Of a stretch of 64,000 bases of DNA, positions 8,869 through 16,308 are shown in pieces. The DNA is taken from positions 62,001 through 126,000 of the forward strand of contig NZ_JAHUWK010000012.1 of the NCBI RefSeq assembly GCF_019219065.1, read 5' to 3'. The notes beneath the pieces were generated by a model, which was given only the letters and a program-made list of their open reading frames with translations, searched no databases and was not told the DNA's origin. Both the position numbers and the translations under genes were made by a program. Position 1 is the stretch's first letter. Each line of letters starts with the position of its first letter. The stretch comes from Duganella sp. sic0402. Its GTDB lineage: Bacteria; Pseudomonadota; Gammaproteobacteria; Burkholderiales; Burkholderiaceae_D.

Positions 8869-9726
8869 ATGAGCAATACCCGCCTGAACGGCATCATCCG
8901 CGCCTGGGAACAGGGCAAAGTGGCTTTCACCGCCTTCTCCAAAATCGACAAGCAATCCGCCATCGACATGAGCGATGCGCCGTATGACGGCATCGTGTTC
9001 GAGATGGAGCACAATCCGTATGACGTATCGGCGCTGGGCGACTCGTTGCAGTATCTGTTGAACCGCAAACAGATCGTCACCGCCGGCTCGCTGGCGCCGC
9101 AGGTAACGCCGCTGGCGCGCATTCCGGCCAATGGCGTGGAGATGAACCAGTCGTTCGCTAAGCAGGTGCTGGATCGCGGTGTGTATGGCGTAATCACGCC
9201 GCACGTGGCGACCGTTGAGCAGGCGTACAACGCGGTGGCGTCCTGCCGTTATGCAAGGCCGAAGAATGCGCCGCTGTATGAGCCGAAAGGCGTTCGTGGC
9301 GATGGTCCGATGAATGCGTCGCGCTATTGGGGACTGACGCAGCAGGAATACTATGCCAAGGCCGACGTGTGGCCACTGGCACCACAGGGTGAAATCTTGT
9401 GCGGCCTGATGATCGAGTCGACTCAGGCAATCGGGAATCTGGACGACATGCTGGCCAATGTTCCGGGAATCGGCTTTGTGCTGATCGGTGAAGGTGATCT
9501 GTCGCAGGAGCTGGGCCTGGCGCGTCAGTACGATCACCCGGAAGTACTGGCCGCCATGGGGCAGATCGTGGCGACCTGCCACAAGCACGGCGTCAAGGTC
9601 GGCAATCCCCACGTCACCGCTAACAACTACGAGCGTCTGCTGAAGGAAGGCTACAGCTTCCTGATGTCTGCGCCGCAGCGCAGCTACGGCGTGATCGGCA
9701 AGGCGCGCGAAATGGCGGGGTACTGA
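8869..9726 (+). CDS. HpcH/HpaI-family aldolase
   Basis: The 285-aa protein is a class II pyruvate-type aldolase of the HpcH/HpaI family. Recognisable elements are YDGIVFEMEHNPYD (about 40-53), PLARIPANG (about 82-90), GVYGVITPHVATVEQA (about 106-121), ILCGLMIESTQAIGNLDDM (about 180-198) with the metal-ligand Glu, and FVLIGEGDLSQELGL (about 206-220), a variant of the usual IGPxDLS. ACGAGGAACATC sets the ATG at 8869; an upstream in-frame ATG lies within the previous gene. In this operon it could cleave 4-carboxy-4-hydroxy-2-oxoadipate made by the LigJ-like enzyme into pyruvate and oxaloacetate, a step normally done by the unrelated LigK/RraA-like aldolase, which is absent here. Confidence 0.85.
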   Translation: MSNTRLNGIIRAWEQGKVAFTAFSKIDKQSAIDMSDAPYDGIVFEMEHNPYDVSALGDSLQYLLNRKQIVTAGSLAPQVTPLARIPANGVEMNQSFAKQVLDRGVYGVITPHVATVEQAYNAVASCRYARPKNAPLYEPKGVRGDGPMNASRYWGLTQQEYYAKADVWPLAPQGEILCGLMIESTQAIGNLDDMLANVPGIGFVLIGEGDLSQELGLARQYDHPEVLAAMGQIVATCHKHGVKVGNPHVTANNYERLLKEGYSFLMSAPQRSYGVIGKAREMAGY

Positions 9727-9727
9727 G

Positions 9728-11275
9728 ATGAACGGCGCCGAGAGCCTGGTCAAAACCTTGACCGATCAGGGTGTGGATATCTGTTTTGCCAATCCGGGTA
9801 CGTCGGAGATGCATTTCCTGAAGGCGCTGGAGAATCCACGCATGCGCAGCGTGCTGTGTTTGTTCGAAGGCGTCTGCACCGGCGCGGCGGATGGCTACTA
9901 TCGCATGAAGGGCACACCCGCGTCCACGCTGTTGCACCTTGGACCTGGCTTGGCCAACGGGCTGGCAAACATCCATAACGCCAAGCGCGCGTCATCGGGC
10001 ATGGTCAACATCGTCGGTGAGCATTCGGCGTCGCACCTGAAGTACGATCCGCCGTTGACGTCGGACATCGAAGGCTTGGCGCGCCCGCTCAGTCATTGGG
10101 TGCGCCGCTCCGAAACATCAGCCGCTGTCGCCTGGGATGTCAGCACCGCGATCGCCAAGGCCAGCGAACATCCGGGAAAAATCGCCACGCTGCTGCTACC
10201 GGGCGACACGTCGTGGCAAGACGCCGGCGATCTGGTAGTGCCGCCGCCGGCTGCACGACAGATCAAGCGCCCCGATCCTTCGCGCATAGAGGCCATCGCC
10301 AAAGTACTGCGCTCCGGCGAACCAACGCTGGTGATCCTGGCCAACCGAGCAACACGCGGTGACGCGGTCGAACTGGCCGGCAAGCTGAAGACATCCACCG
10401 GCTGCCGTCTGGCGACGCAGTTTTTCACCTCCCGCATCGAACGCGGCGCGGGCCGTGTCACGCTGGAACGTATACCCTACGCCGTGCCGCAAGCGCTGGA
10501 ATTCCTCAAAGGCTTCAAGCACATCATCACGCTGGAAACCACCGAGCCAATCGCCTTCTTCAGCTACCCGGACAAACCTTCGCTGCTGAAAGCCCCGGGC
10601 ACCACGGTCCACACGCTGAGCGAGGCCGATGAAGACAGCGCCGCCGCTCTGCAAATGCTGCTCTACGCGCTGAATGCCGGCGCCGCAAAAGCTGTGCTGC
10701 AAGCACGCGCCGAAGCCATCGTCCCGCAAGGTGCGCTGACCCCGGCCACCATCGCCGCCGCCCTGGCCGCAGCGCTGCCCGAGCACTGCATCCTGGTCGA
10801 CGAATCGCTGACCACCGGCCGCGAAACCATGGGCCTGACCGTCGGCGCCGCACCGCATGACCTGATCAACAACATGGGCGGCTCGATCGGCTACGGTACC
10901 CCGGTGGCCACCGGTGCCGCGCTGGCCTGCCCGGACCGTCGCGTGTTCTGCATGGTCGGCGATGGCAGCGCCATGTACACCATCCAGTCGCTGTGGACGC
11001 AGGCGCGCGAAGGCCTCAACGTCACCACCATCATCTTCGCCAACAACAGCTACGCCATCCTGAAAGCCGAATACGCCAACATGGGCGCCGGCGCTCCCGG
11101 CCCGCAAGCGCTGGCGATGATCGACATCGACAGGCCACGCATCGACTGGCTGGCCATGGCCAAGAGCATGGGCGTGCCTGCAATCGCCGTCGACACGGCC
11201 GAAGGCTTCCACAAGGCCATGGTGAACTCCGCGCGCGAGCAAGGCCCGACCCTGATCGAAGTCCGCCTGTACTAA
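9728..11275 (+). CDS. Thiamine-diphosphate-dependent enzyme (acetolactate synthase large subunit-like)
   Basis: This 515-aa protein has the usual three-domain ThDP architecture. The PYR domain carries the catalytic glutamate in CLFEGVCTGAADGY (Glu47). The middle domain spans roughly 190-320. The PP domain has the Mg/ThDP motif VGDGSAMYTIQSLW ending in NN (about 418-445). It resembles the IlvX/benzoylformate decarboxylase branch rather than true biosynthetic acetolactate synthase, and no small regulatory subunit gene is nearby. A decarboxylation or carboligation of a 2-oxo acid produced by the pathway is likely. The ATG lies one base after the aldolase stop, indicating translational coupling. 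Confidence 0.82.
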   Translation: MNGAESLVKTLTDQGVDICFANPGTSEMHFLKALENPRMRSVLCLFEGVCTGAADGYYRMKGTPASTLLHLGPGLANGLANIHNAKRASSGMVNIVGEHSASHLKYDPPLTSDIEGLARPLSHWVRRSETSAAVAWDVSTAIAKASEHPGKIATLLLPGDTSWQDAGDLVVPPPAARQIKRPDPSRIEAIAKVLRSGEPTLVILANRATRGDAVELAGKLKTSTGCRLATQFFTSRIERGAGRVTLERIPYAVPQALEFLKGFKHIITLETTEPIAFFSYPDKPSLLKAPGTTVHTLSEADEDSAAALQMLLYALNAGAAKAVLQARAEAIVPQGALTPATIAAALAAALPEHCILVDESLTTGRETMGLTVGAAPHDLINNMGGSIGYGTPVATGAALACPDRRVFCMVGDGSAMYTIQSLWTQAREGLNVTTIIFANNSYAILKAEYANMGAGAPGPQALAMIDIDRPRIDWLAMAKSMGVPAIAVDTAEGFHKAMVNSAREQGPTLIEVRLY

Positions 11276-11288
11276 TCAAGGAATCCAT

Positions 11289-12167
11289 ATGACTACCGTA
11301 TTACGCACCAATCTCTCAGAATACAAAGTAACCCAGGCACTACTTGACGGCCGTATTTCCTCGGACATCGTCAAGCTGGACTTCTGCGGCCCAACCCCGG
11401 CGCACAACGGCTTCAAGGCCATGGTGCGCGAAAATAAATTCGACGCCGGCGAGCTGGCCATCGTCACCTTCCTGCAAGCCAAGGCTTACGGTAAGCCGTA
11501 CGTGCTTCTGCCAGCGCCGATCTCCGGGCGCTTCCAGCACCACTGCGCTGGCTTTAACATCGACTTCGGCCACCTCGATCCAAAAGACATCGAAGGCCGC
11601 GAAGTCGGCGTACGCACTTACACGCAAACCACCGCGCTGTGGATACGCGGCATCCTTCGCCACGAATATGGCGTCGATCTGGATAAGGTGATCTGGCGCA
11701 CGCTGGGCGACGGCCACCTGGCCGAATACAGCGATCCGTCCAACTGCGTACGTCTGCCGGCCGGCTCATCGATCCCCGACATGATGATGAAAGGCGAACT
11801 GGCTGCCGCGCTCCTCGGCGAAGACATGCCGAAGGACGACCGCGTACGCACGTTGGTTCCGGATGCTCACAACGCCGCAAAAAAATGGTTTGAGCGCGAA
11901 GGCGTGGTGCCGGTCAATCACTTCTTCGTCGTGCACGCTGACGTCTCGAAAAACAACCCGGACGTGGTGCGCGAAATATACCGCATGCTGATCGCCGGCC
12001 GTCAACAGGCCGAAGGCGGCGTCCCGGCCATCTTCCCGCCGATCGGACTCGAAGCCAACCGCAAGGGCATCCAGCTGGCGATTGACTGGGCGCTCGATCA
12101 AAAGATTATCCCTCGACGATTGTCGGTTGACGAACTGTTCGACGACATCACTGGCAGTCTCGGATAA
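11289..12167 (+). CDS. 4,5-dihydroxyphthalate decarboxylase-like protein (Pht5 family), copy 2
   Basis: The 292-aa protein is of the same PBP2-fold family as the product of 3656-4633 but clearly diverged. FKAMVRENKFDAGELAIVTF (about 42-61), RFQHHCAGFN (about 81-90) and DIEGREVGVRTYTQTTALW (about 98-116) align with the equivalent stretches of copy 1. The first about 15 residues contain no hydrophobic signal sequence, so a cytoplasmic enzyme is likely. It follows the ThDP gene by 13 bp with AAGGAATCCAT before the ATG. Having two such enzymes suggests two decarboxylation steps, or a two-component decarboxylase. Confidence 0.78.
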   Translation: MTTVLRTNLSEYKVTQALLDGRISSDIVKLDFCGPTPAHNGFKAMVRENKFDAGELAIVTFLQAKAYGKPYVLLPAPISGRFQHHCAGFNIDFGHLDPKDIEGREVGVRTYTQTTALWIRGILRHEYGVDLDKVIWRTLGDGHLAEYSDPSNCVRLPAGSSIPDMMMKGELAAALLGEDMPKDDRVRTLVPDAHNAAKKWFEREGVVPVNHFFVVHADVSKNNPDVVREIYRMLIAGRQQAEGGVPAIFPPIGLEANRKGIQLAIDWALDQKIIPRRLSVDELFDDITGSLG

Positions 12168-12206
12168 AACGCAGTACCCCTAAAAAACTAAAACAACGGA
12201 GACAAA

Positions 12207-13772
12207 ATGAAAAAACTAGCAATCGCATCCGCCATCGCCACGATGATGGCGGGTGGCGCGGTGCAGGCGACGGATCTCAATCCCGGCGGCGAATGGCAAA
12301 TCCGCTGGGACAACACCCTGAAGTACAGCGCCGGCACCCGCGTGGAATCACGCGACCCGGCACTGATCACCGGCTCTACCAAAGTCAACAACGACGACGG
12401 TGATCGCAACTTCAGCACCGGCCTGATTTCCAGCCGCTACGACCTGCTGACCGAGTTCGATATCCAGAAGGACGGCTTCGGCCTGCGCCTGTCCGGTGCC
12501 GCTTGGTATGATTCGGTCTACAACCGCGCCACCGCCAATTACGCCACCAGCAGCAACAACGTTAGCCGCCCGGCCAATCAATTCTCGCCAGAGACCCAGC
12601 GCATCGCCGGTCGCAATGCCGAGATGCTGGACTGGTTCGTCTTCGGCCGCAATCAGATCGGCGACACCACGCTCTCGTATCGCCTCGGCCAGCACTCGCT
12701 GATCTGGGGCACCACGCTGTTCTTCGGTATGAACGGCATGGCCAAAGGCATGGCACCGATCGATCTGTACAAGTTGTCGATTCCAGGCACGCAGGCGAAG
12801 GAAACCACCATCCCGGTGCCGCAGCTATCCAGCACCCTGCAACTGACTAACGACACCAGCGTCGAAGCTTATGTGCAGTTCAAATACCGTCCTACCCGCC
12901 TGCATCCGTCCGGTAGCTACCTGAGCGCCACCGACATGCTGGGCGATGGCGCCGAGTCGATGTACGCCGGTCCGCTGAAGCTGAAGAATATGGGCCTGGT
13001 CAAAGGCGACTTACCGAACAACTTCGGCTTCGCGCTGAACACCCGCAGCGAAGCGCTGGACGCCGACCTGGGTTTCTACGCCACGCGTTATAACGATGCC
13101 TCAACCCAGGTGGTGACGCAAGCCGCCACCCAGCGCTACTACCTGGCCGTGCCAAACGGCGTGCGCGCCTTCGGCGCCAGCATCTCGCGGCTGGTGGGCA
13201 TTGCCAACGTTGGCCTGGAACTGTCGGTGCGTGACGGCCAGCCGCTGGTGGCAAAACAAGGCACGGTGGTGCTACCGGTCGGCCAGACCGCCGCCTGGCT
13301 GAATGACAATACGCCGTATCCAACCGGCCGTACATCGCACCTCAACCTATCCACCACCATCGTTAGCGGCGCCACCGGCGCGTGGGATGGCTTGGCGGTG
13401 GTTGGCGAGTTGTCGGCTAATCACCTCAACAGCGTCAAAGAGAACGCGGCCAAGGTCGATACTGCCCTGAACACCACCAGCTACGGCGGCCGCATCGTGG
13501 TCACGCCAACCTGGTATCAGGTCGCCTCCGGCCTGGATCTCAGCGTCCCGCTGAATGTGGGCTGGTCGTTCAAGGGGCGCTCGGTGATCGACACCGCGTT
13601 CCCGTTCTCCGGCAGCCCAGACAAGGGCGGCGAGATTGCAGTCGGCGTTACCGGTACTTATCTGACTAAGTATATCGCCAATCTGACCTTCATCAATTAT
13701 CGCGGCAAGGCTACCAGCCAGCCGCTGCTGGATCGCGACTATGTGCGTTTCAGCCTGCAAACCAGCTTCTGA
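12207..13772 (+). CDS. DUF1302 family outer-membrane protein
   Basis: The 521-aa protein has a clear signal peptide (MKKLAIASAIATMMAGGAVQA, cleaved before TDLNPGG). The remainder is rich in alternating amphipathic strands and ends in VRFSLQTSF with a terminal Phe, the hallmark of outer-membrane beta-barrels. RLGQHSLIWGTTLFFGMNG (about 159-177) is typical of DUF1302. Family members occur next to DUF1329 and RND genes in catabolic loci of Pseudomonas and Burkholderiales; the function is not established. ACGGAGACAAA precedes the ATG. It begins a four-gene envelope module downstream of the enzymes and probably belongs to the same transcript. Confidence 0.85.
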   Translation: MKKLAIASAIATMMAGGAVQATDLNPGGEWQIRWDNTLKYSAGTRVESRDPALITGSTKVNNDDGDRNFSTGLISSRYDLLTEFDIQKDGFGLRLSGAAWYDSVYNRATANYATSSNNVSRPANQFSPETQRIAGRNAEMLDWFVFGRNQIGDTTLSYRLGQHSLIWGTTLFFGMNGMAKGMAPIDLYKLSIPGTQAKETTIPVPQLSSTLQLTNDTSVEAYVQFKYRPTRLHPSGSYLSATDMLGDGAESMYAGPLKLKNMGLVKGDLPNNFGFALNTRSEALDADLGFYATRYNDASTQVVTQAATQRYYLAVPNGVRAFGASISRLVGIANVGLELSVRDGQPLVAKQGTVVLPVGQTAAWLNDNTPYPTGRTSHLNLSTTIVSGATGAWDGLAVVGELSANHLNSVKENAAKVDTALNTTSYGGRIVVTPTWYQVASGLDLSVPLNVGWSFKGRSVIDTAFPFSGSPDKGGEIAVGVTGTYLTKYIANLTFINYRGKATSQPLLDRDYVRFSLQTSF

Positions 13773-13790
13773 TCAAGAGGAGACATTCAG

Positions 13791-15131
13791 ATGAAAAAGC
13801 ATATGAACACATGGCTGGCACTCGGCCTGGCCTCCATCGTCGCTACTGCTGCGGCACAGGCGCCTAATCTTAAATCTGGCACGCTGACGCCGATGGGTGC
13901 AGAACGCGCTGGTAACAAGGACGGTACGATTCCCGCCTGGGATGGCAAGGCGGTCGACACAAAACCCGGTGCCGACAACAAGCGCCCTGATCCGTATGCC
14001 AGCGAAAAACCGTTGTTGTCGATTAACGCCGCCAGTGCAGCTCAGCATGCAGACAAGCTGACCGATGGCACCAGGGCGCTGTTGGCGAAATGGCCTGGCA
14101 TGCGCATCGATGTGTATCCTTCGCACCGCAGCGCGGTGTTCTCGCCGGCGATTTACGATGCGGTTGCAGCCAATGCCGCGCGCGCCAAACTGGCGAACGG
14201 TGGTCTGACGGTGGAAGGCGCTTACGGCGGCATCCCATTCCCGGCGCCAAAGAATGGCCACGAAGCGTTGTGGAATCACATGTTGAGCTATCGCGGCCAG
14301 CTGACCACCTTCATTGCCGACAAGTATGTGATGACGGCTGGCGGCGATCGCGTGCTGACCAATCGGCAGCGCACCAATCTTGCGTACCCTTACTACGACC
14401 CGAAAGGCAAGCCGGATGGCTTTAGCGGCGAGTGGGCGAGGGCGCGCCTGGATGTTACGGAGCCGCCAGCCAATGCAGGCCAGGCTTTGATGACCATCGA
14501 CTATGTCGACAACTACAGCAAGCCGAAAGACGGCTGGCAGTATGTGCCTGGCCAGCGCCGTGTGCGCAAGTCGCCGTCGCTGGTGTATGACACGCCGGAT
14601 GCTTCCGCCGCTGGCCTTGCCAACTTTGACGATGTGAATCTGTTCATCGGCGCGCAGGACCGGTATGAGGTCAAACTGCTGGGCAAGAAGGAGATGTACA
14701 TCCCGTACAACAACAACGGCTTATTCCGCAAACCGGTGAATGCGGTCATCGGCAAGGGTACGCTAAATCCGGACGCGGTGCGCTGGGAGCTGCATCGCGT
14801 ATGGGTGCTGGAGGCCACGCTGGCCAATGGCAAGCGCAACGTCGCCGCCAAGCGCCGTCTGTATCTGGATGAGGATACCTGGCAGGCGGTACTGGCCGAT
14901 ACCTGGGATGCGCAGGGCAAGCTGTGGAAGACTGGCCAGGCCTTCACGCTGCTAGCGGGCGACGAACCGTCTGCCAGTACGCTGAGCTACACCTGGTATG
15001 ACCTGCTGTCCGGCGGCTGGGTGTATGCGGCGGCGATCAATGAGACGGGCGGTGTGTCGTATCAGGACTACGACGCCAAGCAACTGAGCAAGTTCACCTC
15101 CAGCGCGCTGGCCAGCGGCGGCGTGCGTTGA
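13791..15131 (+). CDS. DUF1329 family exported protein
   Basis: The 446-aa protein has a signal peptide (about 1-23, ending TAAAQA). Typical DUF1329 stretches are LTPMGAERAGNKDGTIPAW (about 30-48), GIPFPAPKNGHEALWNH (about 145-161) and YVDNYSKPKDGWQYVPGQRRVR (about 240-261). Members are predicted periplasmic or outer-membrane-associated lipid-binding-like proteins and almost always sit beside DUF1302. The role is unknown. It lies 18 bp after DUF1302 with AAGAGGAGAC before the ATG and leads into the propeller gene with a one-base gap. Confidence 0.85.
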   Translation: MKKHMNTWLALGLASIVATAAAQAPNLKSGTLTPMGAERAGNKDGTIPAWDGKAVDTKPGADNKRPDPYASEKPLLSINAASAAQHADKLTDGTRALLAKWPGMRIDVYPSHRSAVFSPAIYDAVAANAARAKLANGGLTVEGAYGGIPFPAPKNGHEALWNHMLSYRGQLTTFIADKYVMTAGGDRVLTNRQRTNLAYPYYDPKGKPDGFSGEWARARLDVTEPPANAGQALMTIDYVDNYSKPKDGWQYVPGQRRVRKSPSLVYDTPDASAAGLANFDDVNLFIGAQDRYEVKLLGKKEMYIPYNNNGLFRKPVNAVIGKGTLNPDAVRWELHRVWVLEATLANGKRNVAAKRRLYLDEDTWQAVLADTWDAQGKLWKTGQAFTLLAGDEPSASTLSYTWYDLLSGGWVYAAAINETGGVSYQDYDAKQLSKFTSSALASGGVR

Positions 15132-15132
15132 T

Positions 15133-16308
15133 ATGAAGCCGTTCAGCATCAACAAGCAGCGCACTGTCGCTGCCGTGCTGGCGGTTTGTGCCGCCAGCTG
15201 GTGCGGTGCAAGCCTGGCAGCGGAACCGGATCGCGTTGCGGGTTCGCTGCCGGCTGCGCTGCTGCGTCCCGCGTTAAAGGTGGCACGGCCGGAGCAGGCC
15301 AATCTGATGGCCGTGGTCCGCGTTGGTAATCGTCTGCTGGCTGCTGGCGAGCGCGGGTTGATTATATATTCCGATGATTCCGGCCAACGCTGGATGCAAG
15401 CGCAGGTGCCTGTCAGCGTCACGCTGACCGCATTGCGCTTTGCTAATGAGCGTGATGGCTGGGCAGTGGGTAATATGGGCGTGGTCCTGCGCAGCACCGA
15501 TGGCGGTATCAACTGGAAGCGCGTGTTCGACGGCAAGCAAGCCGCAGCCCTTGCCGAGCAAGCCGCTCAAGCGGCCTGGGATGCGACCAAGCCAGATCCC
15601 AATGACGCCGAGCATCCCCTCAATCTGTTGCTGGACGATGCGCATCGCCTGGTAGACGAAGGCGCCGACAAACCCCTGCTCGACTTGCGCCTGCAAGCCG
15701 ACGGTTCGGTGTTGGTGGTCGGCGCCTACGGCCTGGCCTACACCACCAGCGATAGCGGCAAGACCTGGCAAGCGCTAATGAAAAGCCTGCCGAACCCAAA
15801 CGGCTCCACTTACTACGGTATCGCCGAGCGTCAGCAGGAGCAATACCTGTTCGGCGAGCAAGGCGTGCTGCTGCGAGCTGCCGTGCCCGGTGAAGCATTC
15901 ACAGCGCAAACCTCGCCTGCTAGCGGGAGCCTGTTCGGTGGTCTGGCAACCAGGGAGGGCACGCTGATGCTGTACGGCCTGCGCGGAAAGGTCTATCGCA
16001 GCACGCAGGCTGGTGCAGCATGGACGGAAGTGCAAACGCCAGTCGACGCCTCGCTGATTACCGGCCTTCAACTGCCGGATGAAACGGTGTTGCTACTCGG
16101 CTCCGCCGGCCAGATCGTGGCCAGCAAGGATCAGGGGCAAACGTTCAATGCGCTGCCGCTGAAAAACCGCTTCCCTTTCACCGGCGCTACCCTTGCTCCA
16201 GACGGCACGCTGATTATCACCGGCACCCGCGGTCTGTTACGCGTGCCGGCCTCCAGTCTGAGCGCCGCCCCAGCCCTGGCACTCCCCTCTAAAGCCGCAA
16301 AGCCATGA
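15133..16308 (+). CDS. YCF48/BNR-type beta-propeller exported protein
   Basis: The 391-aa protein has a hydrophobic N-terminal signal (about 10-26, CAASWCGASLAA). Repeated propeller motifs with Asp-box-like signatures follow: YSDDSGQRWMQA, RSTDGGINWKRVF, TSDSGKTWQALM and RSTQAGAAWTEV, near residues 78, 120, 200 and 290. This is the Ycf48/HCF136-like fold that works as an assembly or binding scaffold. It starts one base after DUF1329 and its stop overlaps the start of the MMPL gene (ATGA), so the four envelope proteins are tightly coupled and probably form one export or import assembly. Confidence 0.82.
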   Translation: MKPFSINKQRTVAAVLAVCAASWCGASLAAEPDRVAGSLPAALLRPALKVARPEQANLMAVVRVGNRLLAAGERGLIIYSDDSGQRWMQAQVPVSVTLTALRFANERDGWAVGNMGVVLRSTDGGINWKRVFDGKQAAALAEQAAQAAWDATKPDPNDAEHPLNLLLDDAHRLVDEGADKPLLDLRLQADGSVLVVGAYGLAYTTSDSGKTWQALMKSLPNPNGSTYYGIAERQQEQYLFGEQGVLLRAAVPGEAFTAQTSPASGSLFGGLATREGTLMLYGLRGKVYRSTQAGAAWTEVQTPVDASLITGLQLPDETVLLLGSAGQIVASKDQGQTFNALPLKNRFPFTGATLAPDGTLIITGTRGLLRVPASSLSAAPALALPSKAAKP

